This document shows, in pieces, positions 5,372-12,136 of a DNA stretch of 12,297 nucleotides. The DNA is from an uncultured Eubacteriales bacterium (GTDB lineage: Bacteria > Bacillota > Clostridia > Oscillospirales > Oscillospiraceae), in contig URGL01000065.1 of NCBI GenBank assembly GCA_900547405.1, positions 1 to 12,297 on the forward strand. Direction: 5' to 3'. Within the stretch, counting starts at the first letter, position 1; every line of letters starts with the position of its first letter. The position numbers and the translations under genes were made by a program. The notes below the pieces were generated by a model, which ran no database searches, was not told the DNA's origin, and was given only the letters and a program-made list of their open reading frames with translations.

Positions 5372-7300
5372 TTAGAAATCCAGATTTACCGCGTACTTTG
5401 CGTTCCGCTCGATCCAGTCTTTTCTGGGCTCCACCTGCTCGCCCATGAGAACGGTGAATATCTCGTCCGCCCGGGCGGCATCGTCCAGGGTGATCCGGCG
5501 AAGGGAGCGCTGCTCCGGATCCATGGTGGTCTCCCACAGCTCGTGGGGGTCCATTTCGCCAAGGCCCTTGTACCGGGCAATATCCACCTTGGCGTTAGGG
5601 TTGTCGGCGCGCATCTGGGCGGAGACTGTGTCCCGCTGCTCATCGGAGTAGGCAACTTTCGTGGTCTTGCCCCGGGTCAGCTTGTACAGGGGGGGCACGG
5701 CGGAGTAAACGTAGCCGTTTTCGATCATGGGCCGCATATAGCGGAAAAAGAAGGTCAGAAGCAGGGTCCGGATATGGGCACCGTCCACATCCGCATCGGC
5801 CATAATGATGACCTTGTGATAGCGGAGCTTATTGATGTCGAATTCCTCGCCGATGCCCGCACCCAGAGCCACAATGAGCGGATAGAGCTTGTCGTTGCCG
5901 TAGATTTTGTCCGCCCGGGCCTTTTCCACGTTCAGCATTTTGCCCCACATGGCGAGAATGGCCTGGAACCGGGAGTCCCGGCCCTGGATGGCGGAACCGG
6001 CGGCGGAATCGCCCTCGACGATGTAAATTTCGCAGAGGCTGGGATCCCGCTCGTTGCAGTCCTGCAATTTATCCGGCATCTGTCCGGATTCCAGCCCCGT
6101 CTTCCGGCGGATGGATTCTCTTGCCTTCCGGGCTGCCTCTCTGGCCCGGTTGGCCATCATGGCCTTGTCCAGGATCAGCTTGGCGGTCTGGGGGTGCTCC
6201 TCAAAGTAGGTGGACAGCTGGTCGTTGACCACCTGATCCACCAGAGTCCTAATATAGGCGTTGCCCAGCTTGGCCTTGGTCTGGCCCTCGAACTGGGCAT
6301 CCGTCAGCTTCACGGAGATAATGGCGGTAATGCCCTCCCGGCAGTCCTCGCCGGAGACCTTGTCGTCTCCCTTGATGATGCCGTTTTTCACACCGTAGGC
6401 ATTGAGGACACGGGTCAGGGCAGTCTTGAAGCCGGTTTCGTGCATGCCGCCCTCCGGGGTGCGGACATCATTGGCGAAGGACAGCATGAATTCGTTGTAG
6501 CCGTCGTTGTACTGCAGGGCGATCTCGGCGCTGGCATCTCCCTTGGAGCCGGACATATAGATCACGTCCTCGTGGACCGGGGTCTTGTTCCGGTTGGCCC
6601 ACCGGGCAAACTCCCGGATGCCCCCCTCGAAGCACATGGTATCCCGCTTCTTCTCCTCCGTCCGGTCGTCGGTAATGGTGATGGAGAGTCCGGCGTTCAG
6701 GAAGGCCTCCTCCCGCATCCGCTCATGGAGGATCTCATAGTCATAGACCAGGCTGTCGAACATCTCCGGATCCGGCTGGAAGGTGACCTCGGTGCCGGTG
6801 TGGTCCGTGGTGCCCACGATCTTCATCTCCTGGGTGATGTGGCCCCGGGAGAATTTCATTTCGTAGATGTTCCCGTTTTTGTGGACCCGGACCCGGAGCC
6901 ACTGGGACAATGCGTTGACCACGGAGGCGCCTACGCCGTGAAGGCCGCCGGAGACCTTGTAGCCGCCGCCGCCGAACTTTCCGCCGGCATGGAGCACGGT
7001 ATACACGACCTCCAGGGCGGGCCGTCCGGTCTGGGGCTGGATATCCACGGGAATGCCACGGCCGTCATCGGTGACGGTGATGGAATCGCCGGGGTTGATG
7101 GTCACGGTAATATGCTTACAGTATCCGGCCAAGGCCTCATCAATGGCATTGTCCACGATCTCGTAGACCAGATGATGCAGACCGGAAGAAGACGTGGAGC
7201 CGATATACATACCGGGCCGCTTCCGGACTGCCTCCAGCCCTTCCAGCACCTGGATCTGCTCCGCGCCGTATTCCTGAGTTACTTTGGTTTCGTCAGACAT
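5372..7300 (-). CDS. gyrB: DNA gyrase subunit B
   Basis: This 642-residue ATPase/TOPRIM subunit of gyrase has the GHKL ATP site at Glu47 and Asn51 (EIVDNAIDEAL), Asp78 (DDGRGIP) and GGLHGVGASVVNAL. The TOPRIM metal residues are Glu429 (VEGDSAAGSA) and the Asp pair in IMADADVDGAH near 500. The C-terminal tail (PRKDWIERNAKYAVNLDF) is typical. At the quinolone region QAILAMWGKMLNVEKA, Trp452 replaces E. coli Lys447, and the SAGGSA motif is SAAGSA. An ATG four codons earlier (7312) exists, but GGAGG lies within it and 5 nt before the ATG at 7300, so the latter is preferred. The 5' gap to recF is 328 bp and full of repeats, so gyrB probably has its own promoter, although I cannot identify one with confidence. 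Confidence 0.97.
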   Translation of the reverse strand: MSDETKVTQEYGAEQIQVLEGLEAVRKRPGMYIGSTSSSGLHHLVYEIVDNAIDEALAGYCKHITVTINPGDSITVTDDGRGIPVDIQPQTGRPALEVVYTVLHAGGKFGGGGYKVSGGLHGVGASVVNALSQWLRVRVHKNGNIYEMKFSRGHITQEMKIVGTTDHTGTEVTFQPDPEMFDSLVYDYEILHERMREEAFLNAGLSITITDDRTEEKKRDTMCFEGGIREFARWANRNKTPVHEDVIYMSGSKGDASAEIALQYNDGYNEFMLSFANDVRTPEGGMHETGFKTALTRVLNAYGVKNGIIKGDDKVSGEDCREGITAIISVKLTDAQFEGQTKAKLGNAYIRTLVDQVVNDQLSTYFEEHPQTAKLILDKAMMANRAREAARKARESIRRKTGLESGQMPDKLQDCNERDPSLCEIYIVEGDSAAGSAIQGRDSRFQAILAMWGKMLNVEKARADKIYGNDKLYPLIVALGAGIGEEFDINKLRYHKVIIMADADVDGAHIRTLLLTFFFRYMRPMIENGYVYSAVPPLYKLTRGKTTKVAYSDEQRDTVSAQMRADNPNAKVDIARYKGLGEMDPHELWETTMDPEQRSLRRITLDDAARADEIFTVLMGEQVEPRKDWIERNAKYAVNLDF

Positions 7301-7345
7301 TTTGTCCTCCATTCTCGAATTTATGAAAATAAGCGGGACCCCCTG

Positions 7346-7398
7346 CCCTCTGTGCTTTCCGAGGGTGCCGCCGCAGCGGCGGGTGTGGAGGGGACACC
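7346..7398. repeat. Repeat family R2, degenerate copy
   Basis: CCCTC...GAGGG (7346-7365) is followed by the perfect hairpin GCCGC cgca GCGGC (7367-7380) and the tail GGGTGTGGAGGGGACACC. Hairpin order and tail match the R2 copies at 7604-7662 (opposite orientation) and 9030-9087. The first hairpin is weakened here. It lies just upstream of gyrB and is the left member of an inverted pair around the R3 element. Confidence 0.6.
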
Positions 7399-7443
7399 TG
7401 AAATATTCGGCCGGACCTGGTTACATGGTACATTCTTCCCTTT

Positions 7444-7558
7444 CGCGTAGGGGACGATGCCCTCATCGTCCCGAGGGTTCGATAACTGGGCGGCACGTTT
7501 GTACCTACCAGTCCTGCCCGTCAGGTTACGGGGCGATGTGGGCATCGCCCCCTACGCG
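7444..7558. repeat. REPIN-like 115-bp element R3, copy 1
   Basis: The element is bounded by CGCGTAGGGG and CCCCTACGCG. A perfect 9-bp hairpin lies at each end: GGGACGATG/CATCGTCCC (7451-7472, loop CCCT) and GGGGCGATG/CATCGCCCC (7530-7551, loop TGGG). The core contains GTTTGTACC and CTGCCCGTCAGGT. Copy 2 at 9133-9247 is exactly the same length and matches in reverse orientation. Flanks outside the ends (near 7414-7443 and 7559-7590) also show weaker inverted similarity, so the full unit may be longer. The gap 7301-7628 has no gene: it is R2, R3 and R2 in succession. Confidence 0.8.
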
Positions 7559-7603
7559 GGTGATGGGTCTACGCCATTCAACGGGGCCCGGTTGATACCG
7601 GCA

Positions 7604-7662
7604 GGGGTCCCCTCCACACCCGGCCCGGCTAGGCCGGTCCACCCTCTCCAGGCAGGAGAGGG
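7604..7662. repeat. Repeat family R2, copy overlapping the recF 3' end
   Basis: Read on the minus strand, the order is CCCTCTCC/GGAGAGGG hairpin, TGG, CCGGCC/GGCCGG hairpin, then tail GGGTGTGGAGGGGACCCC. This matches the copy at 9030-9087 in order and sequence. The recF stop codon (7629-7631) and its last ten codons lie inside the repeat. Confidence 0.75.
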
Positions 7663-8762
7663 CTTTGGAGCGCCCCGCCGGAAATCTCCATGGTTTTTCC
7701 CAGCTTTGTAAACCTTCCCGGCTCGCAGCAGGTGATGAACACCTGGCCGGAGGAGATCTGATTCAGCACGAAATCCTGCCGTTTTTCGTCCAGCTCCGAC
7801 AGGACATCGTCCAGAAGCAGCAATGGCTCCTCCCCGAATTCCCGCTTCATAAGCTCCCGCTGGGCCAGCTTCAGGCTGATGGCAGCGGTGCGGGTCTGGC
7901 CCTGGGAGCCGTAGCTCTTCAGGTCCACTCCGGAAAGGGTGATGGTGAAGTCGTCCTTATGGGGCCCCGTCAGGCAGGAGCAGGATTGGAGCTCCGCCCG
8001 GCCATGGGCCTCCAGATGGGCCTGCAGGTCTTCCCGGAGCTGGGCTGCAGGGGCAAAGGGGTCCTTTACCGTGGAAACGGTCTTGTATTCCAGGCGGAAT
8101 TCCTCCGCCCCGCCGGAAAACCGGCTGTGAAACCTGGCGGCCTCCTGGCCCAGGGACTGGTAAAACCGGGCCCGATAGGATATCAGCAGGGCTCCCACCT
8201 GGCACAATCGCTGGTCGTAGTCCGGAAGCAGGGACAGCAGCCGGATATCCTCGTGGCCGTCCTTCAGGATCCGGCTCTTTTGCTCCAGGATCCGGTTGTA
8301 TTCCGCCAGAGCCGCCTCGTAGTTTGGCCGCAGGGCGCAAAGCACCGTGTCGCCGAACCGGCGGCGCTGGGATGCTCCGCTTTTGAGGATCATCAGATCC
8401 TCCGGGCAGAAGAGCACCGTGGGCAGGACCCCGGTCAGGTCCCCGGCGGATTTTTTCCGGACCCCGTTGCGCCACAGCTGCCTGGGGCGGCCGTTGGGAT
8501 AGAGAACCCAGCGGACCGTCTGTTCCCGGCCCTGGGAGTCGCATTTTCCGGTAATTTCCGCGAATTCCCTGGAAAAGCCCACCATTTCTCCGGTTTTCTG
8601 GGCCCGAAAGCTTTTGCCGGAGCCCAAAAAGCTGATGGCCTCCAGAAGGTTGGTCTTCCCCTGGGCATTGCTGCCCACAATGAGGTTCACCCCTGGGGCA
8701 AAGGAGAATCGCTGCTCTTCGTAGTTCCGGAAGAACCGGAGCTCCAATTCACGAAGGTTCAT
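7629..8762 (-). CDS. recF: DNA replication and repair protein RecF
   Basis: This 377-residue SMC-like ATPase helps load RecA at single-strand gaps with RecO and RecR. Walker A is GSNAQGKT (30-37), in the family form followed by NLLEAI. The signature is YGSQGQTRTAAISLKLAQ (near 282-299) and Walker B is PLLLLDDVLSELDEKR (near 315-330). Lengths in the family are about 360-375. The ATG is inside the S4 gene (14-nt overlap) and has no strong ribosome site, so translation is likely coupled to it. The last ten residues, including LPGEGGPA, are encoded by an R2 repeat copy, which also provides the TAG stop. The native end was therefore probably altered by repeat insertion without damage to the catalytic core. 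Confidence 0.96.
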   Translation of the reverse strand: MNLRELELRFFRNYEEQRFSFAPGVNLIVGSNAQGKTNLLEAISFLGSGKSFRAQKTGEMVGFSREFAEITGKCDSQGREQTVRWVLYPNGRPRQLWRNGVRKKSAGDLTGVLPTVLFCPEDLMILKSGASQRRRFGDTVLCALRPNYEAALAEYNRILEQKSRILKDGHEDIRLLSLLPDYDQRLCQVGALLISYRARFYQSLGQEAARFHSRFSGGAEEFRLEYKTVSTVKDPFAPAAQLREDLQAHLEAHGRAELQSCSCLTGPHKDDFTITLSGVDLKSYGSQGQTRTAAISLKLAQRELMKREFGEEPLLLLDDVLSELDEKRQDFVLNQISSGQVFITCCEPGRFTKLGKTMEISGGALQSPLLPGEGGPA

Positions 8763-9000
8763 TTCCGGAAATCACATAGGTCTCGCCCTGGAAGGTGAAG
8801 CTGTCTCCGGTGCGGAGCTTCTTCCCACGCATGGTGCATACCTCCCCATTGACGGTGACCAGCCCCTGGAGGATCACTTCCTTGGCCTCTCCGCCGGTGG
8901 CGGTGAGGGCGGCGTATTTGAGGGCCGCCTCCAGCTTGATGAAGTCGGTCTGGATGGTCAGGACCTTGGGGGCGTCCTTCTTTTTGACGGATACTTTCAT
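8749..9000 (-). CDS. yaaA: S4-domain RNA-binding protein (YaaA/RlbA type)
   Basis: This 83-residue S4-like protein lies between dnaN and recF, where B. subtilis has yaaA. The S4 fold region is FIKLEAALKYA followed by VILQGLVTVNGEVCTMRGKKLRTGD, ending in a beta segment (SFTFQGETYVI). Such proteins bind structured RNA; the B. subtilis homologue has been linked to ribosome assembly, but the exact role here is unproven. An in-frame ATG at 9096 would add 32 residues, but those codons run through an R2 repeat. The ATG at 9000 follows AAAGGAAG by about 8 nt and gives the family's normal length. Its last codons overlap the recF start by 14 nt, implying coupled translation. Confidence 0.92.
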   Translation of the reverse strand: MKVSVKKKDAPKVLTIQTDFIKLEAALKYAALTATGGEAKEVILQGLVTVNGEVCTMRGKKLRTGDSFTFQGETYVISGNEPS

Positions 9001-9029
9001 ATAAAAATCTTCCTTTCGCGTTCCCATGA

Positions 9030-9087
9030 CCCTCTCCTGGGAGAGGGTGGCAGGGCCATAGGCCCTGACGGGTGTGGGGCGGACCCC
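9030..9087. repeat. Repeat family R2, best-preserved copy
   Basis: A perfect hairpin CCCTCTCC tg GGAGAGGG (9030-9047) is followed by TGG, a second perfect hairpin CAGGGCC ata GGCCCTG (9051-9067), and the tail ACGGGTGTGGGGCGGACCCC. The second hairpin differs in sequence from the other R2 copies but pairs perfectly. It sits 30 bp upstream of the S4 gene start. Confidence 0.75.
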
Positions 9088-9132
9088 TTCAGACAAGGGT
9101 CAGGCCCTGTTGAATGTCGTTTGCCGCCGGTA

Positions 9133-9247
9133 CGCGTAGGGGGCGATGCCCACATCGCCCCGAGACCTGACGGGCAGAACCGGTGGGTACAAACGCAGCG
9201 CTCTGTTGTCGAACCTGCGGGCTGATGTGGGCATCAGCCCCTACGCG
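9133..9247. repeat. REPIN-like 115-bp element R3, copy 2 (inverted relative to copy 1)
   Basis: The ends are CGCGTAGGGG and CCCCTACGCG. Perfect 9-bp hairpins are GGGGCGATG/CATCGCCCC (9140-9161, loop CCCA) and GGGCTGATG/CATCAGCCC (9219-9240, loop TGGG). The core aligns with copy 1 after reverse complementing, sharing GTTTGTACC and CTGCCCGTCAGGT. The stem GGGCTGATG against GGGACGATG in copy 1 shows paired changes on both sides. The 375-bp gap 9001-9375 has no gene: it holds an R2 copy, this element and R1 copy C. Confidence 0.8.
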
Positions 9248-9319
9248 AGCGGTAAGCGTCTGCCATTCACCAGGGTCCGTTCTTTGCCTGTAGGAGGCGG
9301 AACAAATCCAGAGATTATG

Positions 9320-9371
9320 CCGCCCCTCTTCCGTCCCGGCTGCGCCGAGCCACCTTCCCCCAGGGGAAGGT
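9320..9371. repeat. Multi-hairpin repeat family R1, copy C (truncated)
   Basis: CCGCCCCTCTTCC, then a GGCTGCGCC-centred hairpin, then ACCTTCCCC ca GGGGAAGGT (9352-9371). It ends 4 nt from the dnaN stop codon, and the third hairpin of copies A, B and D is missing. It could cap the dnaN transcript, but there is no U-tract. Confidence 0.75.
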
Positions 9372-9375
9372 AACG

Positions 9376-10488
9376 TTAACCGTTCTTGATCCGGACGGGC
9401 AGGACCATGTAGGCAAAGTCCTGCTTTTTGTCCACGGGGGTCAGGACGATGGGGCTCAGGCCGTTGGTCAGCTCCAGTGTGACCTCCTCGCTGGGGACCG
9501 CCCGGAGGGCATCGATGAGATAGCGGACATTGAAGCCGATCTCCGTTTCCTTGCCGTCGCCGGCATAGGCGCACTTATCCTCGGCGGCGCCGATGGTGTT
9601 GGAGGTCCGCATCAGCACCTCCTGGTCAGAAAAGACGCAGCGCACCGGGCTCTTGTTCTTTTCGGAGACGATGAGGCCCACCCGCTCCACGCTGGAGGAC
9701 AGGTCCGACACGTTGGCCACCAGCTTGATGGGGCTGCCCGTAGGTACCACTCTGCGCCAGTCCAGGAAATCTCCTTCCAGCAGACGGCAAACCAGGGTGG
9801 CAGAGCCTACCTGGAAGAGAATGTGCTTGGCACCCAGGAGGAAGGAGGCGTTTTCCTCGGAATCCGTCAGGATCTTCTCCACTTCCTTCAGTCCCTGGGA
9901 GGGCACCACAAAATTCATCTCCCGGCTCAGAGGGGTCTCGGGATGGTAGGTCCGCCGGGCCAGCCGGAAGCCGTCCACGGCCACGGCGGTAACGGCGGTA
10001 TCGGAGACCTCAAACTTGACGCCGTTATGGATGGGCCGGGCCTGATTGTCGGCCACGGCAAAAATGGTGCCGGAGATCAGCTCCTTCAGCTTGTTCTGAG
10101 GGATCAGGATAGGCCGGCCGTCATTGACATCGGGAAGCTCCGGATAGTCCTCCGCGTTTTCCGCGGAAATATTGAAGGAGGCAAAGCCGGAACGGATGGA
10201 GACCTTGTAACTGCTTTCGTCCACCACCACGGTGACGGGGCCCTCCGGCAGCCGCCGGATAATGTCTCCGAAGAGCTTGGCGGGAAGGATGCAGGAGCCG
10301 GACTCCACAACATCGGCATCGATGTCGTAGGTAATGCCGGTTTCCATATTGTAGCCGGTGAGAGAAATGCCCATACCGGCCTTGCAGAGGATCCCCTCGA
10401 TCAGGCTCAGACTGCTTTTGACAGCTACGGTTCTGGAGGCAATATTCAGGCCTTGCAGCAGTGAATTTTTTTCACAGGTAAAGCGCAT
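9376..10488 (-). CDS. dnaN: DNA polymerase III beta subunit (sliding clamp)
   Basis: This 370-residue clamp forms a ring dimer that tethers the replicative polymerase and many partners to DNA. It has the normal length for three repeated clamp domains. The start MRFTCEKNSLLQGLNIASRTV and the ending FAYMVLPVRIKNG match the family, and internal blocks such as LPAKLFGDIIRRLP and VAVDGFRLARRTY are diagnostic. AAAGGA lies about 9 nt before the ATG. It follows dnaA across the 258-bp origin region, as in most Firmicutes. Its promoter may lie in the AT-rich tract just upstream, but no clear -35/-10 pair stands out. An R1 repeat starts 4 nt after the stop codon. Confidence 0.97.
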   Translation of the reverse strand: MRFTCEKNSLLQGLNIASRTVAVKSSLSLIEGILCKAGMGISLTGYNMETGITYDIDADVVESGSCILPAKLFGDIIRRLPEGPVTVVVDESSYKVSIRSGFASFNISAENAEDYPELPDVNDGRPILIPQNKLKELISGTIFAVADNQARPIHNGVKFEVSDTAVTAVAVDGFRLARRTYHPETPLSREMNFVVPSQGLKEVEKILTDSEENASFLLGAKHILFQVGSATLVCRLLEGDFLDWRRVVPTGSPIKLVANVSDLSSSVERVGLIVSEKNKSPVRCVFSDQEVLMRTSNTIGAAEDKCAYAGDGKETEIGFNVRYLIDALRAVPSEEVTLELTNGLSPIVLTPVDKKQDFAYMVLPVRIKNG

Positions 10489-10501
10489 GGATGTTCGTCC
10501 T

Positions 10502-10547
10502 TTCTGAATAACGAATGTAGATATATAAGAGAATAGCTTCTTATTTG
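10502..10547. other. AT-rich DNA unwinding tract
   Basis: This strongly AT-rich stretch, including GATATATAAGAGAATAG, lies directly beyond the DnaA-trio-like triplets and runs up to the dnaN ribosome site. By position and composition it is the likely first-melting segment. It may also hold a dnaN promoter. Confidence 0.65.
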
Positions 10548-10568
10548 TAGTAACAGGAGTCGTAGTAG
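10548..10568 (-). promoter_or_regulatory. DnaA-trio-like array
   Basis: On the minus strand, seven triplets CTA CTA CGA CTC CTG TTA CTA follow the perfect DnaA box after a 7-nt spacer. Their complements read 3'-GAT GAT GCT GAG GAC AAT GAT. Six of seven keep the central A, and all begin with G or A, as in the DnaA-trio motif that guides DnaA onto single strands. The two triplets nearest the box are the best. Confidence 0.7.
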
Positions 10569-10575
10569 AAAATTA

Positions 10576-10584
10576 TGTGGATAA
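10576..10584 (-). promoter_or_regulatory. Perfect DnaA box next to the unwinding region
   Basis: TTATCCACA on the minus strand is an exact match to the DnaA box. It points toward the DnaA-trio-like array and the AT-rich tract, the orientation expected for origin opening. Confidence 0.9.
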
Positions 10585-10615
10585 CCTGAAAAGAACTTAG
10601 AAGCGGCGCTGTTTT

Positions 10616-10731
10616 TTCTCCACAGCCGGGTGTGGAGAAAAATAGATCCATCCACAGGGGGTGTGAAGAGAATTTTGGGCCGCCAAAATTCCACAGAAAT
10701 TCCTTCCACATTTCACAGGGGCTGTGGAGAA
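10616..10731. promoter_or_regulatory. Cluster of near-consensus DnaA boxes
   Basis: One-mismatch boxes TTCTCCACA occur at 10616-10624 (plus strand), 10631-10639 (minus) and 10723-10731 (minus). CCATCCACA at 10648-10656 has two mismatches, and AATTCCACA (10687-10695) and CCTTCCACA (10702-10710) have three. The density of TCCACA cores is far above chance and fits an origin. Confidence 0.75.
10670..10691. repeat. Perfect palindrome between DnaA boxes
   Basis: GAATTTTGG and CCAAAATTC form a 9-bp inverted repeat around GCCG, about 55 bp past the dnaA stop. No U-tract follows on the minus strand, so a terminator is not favoured. A related half-site occurs in the dnaA leader (12084-12119), suggesting a protein-binding site. 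Confidence 0.55.
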
Positions 10732-10746
10732 AATTTGGAGAGGGTT

Positions 10747-12063
10747 TTACAGGCAGGCGTTGATGTTGGCGGTGATGGTCTGGATGTTCTCCTGGACGGT
10801 CCGGTCCCCGTTTTTCAGGGCGTTTTCCACCTTGCGGATGGCGTAGAGCACCGTGGAATGGTCTTTGGCGAATTCCTTGCCGATGTCGGGCAAGGAAAGA
10901 TTGGTCAGCTTCCTTATGAGATACATGGCCACCTGCCGGGCCTCGGCTACGCCCTTGTTTTTCAGGGTGCCCCGGAGCACGGTCTCGTCTACGGAGTAGA
11001 ATTTGCAGACCTGGCTGATGATCAGGCTGGGGGTAGGCAGGGCGTTGCCCTCGGACTTGAACATATCGTCAATGGCCCGGCTGACGTTCGGCAGGTCCAG
11101 GGGCATATTGTTCAGATCCCGGTAGGCCAGGATCTTCTTCACCGTGCCCTCCAGCTGCCGGACGTTGTTGGTGACGTTGACGGCGATGTAGTTCAGCACG
11201 TCGTCGGTCAGGGGCAGCCCCAGGCTCTTGGCCTTGTTTTTCAGGATGGCCATTCTGGTTTCGTAGTCCGGGGGCTGGATGTCCGCAAGCAGGCCCCACT
11301 CGAAACGGGTCCGCAGCCGGTCTTCCAATGTCAGCATATCGCTGGGCTTCCGGTCGGAGGTCATGACGATCTGCTTGTGCTCCTCGTAGAGCTTGTTGAA
11401 GGTGTGGAAAAATTCCTCCTGGGTGGATTCCTTACCGGCGATAAACTGAATATCATCGATGAGGAACAGGTCACTTTCCCGGTATTTGCTCCGAAATTCG
11501 ATATTTTTGCCGTTGGCAATGGCGGCAATCAGCTCGTTGGTGAATTCGTCGCCCTTGATATAGACGATGTTGGCGTTGGGGTTCTGCTTGCGGATGCCGT
11601 TGGCAATGGCGTAGAGCAGATGGGTCTTGCCCACACCGGCGGGGCCGTAGATAAACAGAGGGTTATACACCTGCCCCGGGGTCTTGGAGACGGCGATGGC
11701 GGCGGAGTGGGCGAACCGGTTGGAGGGGCCCACCACGAAATTGTCGAAGGTGAACTGGGGATTGAAATCCATGGAGGTGGAGACGGCCTTCCCCTTGTTC
11801 AGATAGTTTTCCTTGGCTTTGTCGTCGAAAACCAGGAGCTTGGCGTCGGAGTTGAAGATCTCCTTCAGGGCGTCCTGAATATAGTCGGTGCAGCGGCGGC
11901 TGATGATGTCCCGGCGGAAGTCCGAGGGGGAGTAGAGGATCAGATTGTTATCATTCAGCTCCACCACCTCCGCGTCGTCAAACCAGGCGGATACGGTCAC
12001 GGCGCCCAGCCGCTCCTCGATGTAACTCAGGATCTTTGCCCAGACATAGGCGGATGAATACAT
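10747..12063 (-). CDS. dnaA: Chromosomal replication initiator DnaA
   Basis: This 438-residue AAA+ initiator binds DnaA boxes and opens the origin. Domain I begins MYSSAYVWAKILSYIEERLG, followed by a short linker. The AAA+ core starts near residue 100 (FTFDNFVVGPSNRFAHSAA), with Walker A GPAGVGKT near 139-146, Walker B LFLIDDIQF near 198-206, and the arginine-finger region LEDRLRTRFEWGL. Domain IV carries the DNA-binding signature around KDHSTVLYAIRKVE (near 398-411). An in-frame ATG at 12138 would add 25 residues but falls at the -10 element of the promoter. The ATG at 12063 follows GAGGAG by 6 nt and gives the normal N-terminus. DnaA boxes overlap and flank the promoter, implying autoregulation. 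Confidence 0.98.
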   Translation of the reverse strand: MYSSAYVWAKILSYIEERLGAVTVSAWFDDAEVVELNDNNLILYSPSDFRRDIISRRCTDYIQDALKEIFNSDAKLLVFDDKAKENYLNKGKAVSTSMDFNPQFTFDNFVVGPSNRFAHSAAIAVSKTPGQVYNPLFIYGPAGVGKTHLLYAIANGIRKQNPNANIVYIKGDEFTNELIAAIANGKNIEFRSKYRESDLFLIDDIQFIAGKESTQEEFFHTFNKLYEEHKQIVMTSDRKPSDMLTLEDRLRTRFEWGLLADIQPPDYETRMAILKNKAKSLGLPLTDDVLNYIAVNVTNNVRQLEGTVKKILAYRDLNNMPLDLPNVSRAIDDMFKSEGNALPTPSLIISQVCKFYSVDETVLRGTLKNKGVAEARQVAMYLIRKLTNLSLPDIGKEFAKDHSTVLYAIRKVENALKNGDRTVQENIQTITANINACL

Positions 12064-12083
12064 AATGGGCTCCTCTCTGTCTT

Positions 12084-12119
12084 GCCCAATTTTCCCAGGA
12101 GGGGGCCGAAAATTTGGGC
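12084..12119 (-). promoter_or_regulatory. Hairpin in the dnaA leader
   Basis: On the minus strand GCCCAAATTTTC pairs imperfectly (one bulged base) with GAAAATTGGGC across a GC-rich 13-nt loop. It lies between the predicted transcript start near 12130 and the ribosome site, so it would form in the mRNA. It could alternatively be an operator, as its half-site resembles the palindrome at 10670-10691. Confidence 0.5.
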
Positions 12120-12136
12120 ACAATATTTCATCCTGC

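Larger units (their letters stand above)
10489..10746. other. Replication origin region, dnaA-dnaN side (oriC)
   Basis: The 258-bp gap between dnaA and dnaN contains one perfect DnaA box, several near-matches, DnaA-trio-like triplets, an AT-rich tract and a perfect palindrome. Unlike the other gaps it has none of the repeats. With the DnaA boxes upstream of dnaA this gives the bipartite layout known from B. subtilis, with unwinding expected on this side. Confidence 0.88.

Noticed and set aside
7301..7312. Alternative gyrB start four codons upstream
   Set aside because: The GGAGG ribosome site lies inside those codons and is correctly spaced for the ATG at 7300.
5543..7450. A 635-residue open frame on the plus strand opposite gyrB
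   Set aside because: It is a mirror of gyrB codons with the same low-complexity look and no recognisable motif. Similar long frames lie opposite bsh, recF, dnaN and dnaA.
9001..9096. Upstream ATG extending the S4 protein by 32 residues
   Set aside because: The extra codons read through an R2 repeat. The ATG at 9000 has a ribosome site and gives the normal family length.
9352..9371. Rho-independent terminator after dnaN
   Set aside because: The stem is perfect but has no U-tract, and the same hairpin recurs in other gaps as part of R1, so repeat origin explains it better.
10461..10475. GTGAA/TTCAC hairpin at the start of dnaN
   Set aside because: It has only 5 bp with a T-run loop inside coding sequence, so it could easily occur by chance.
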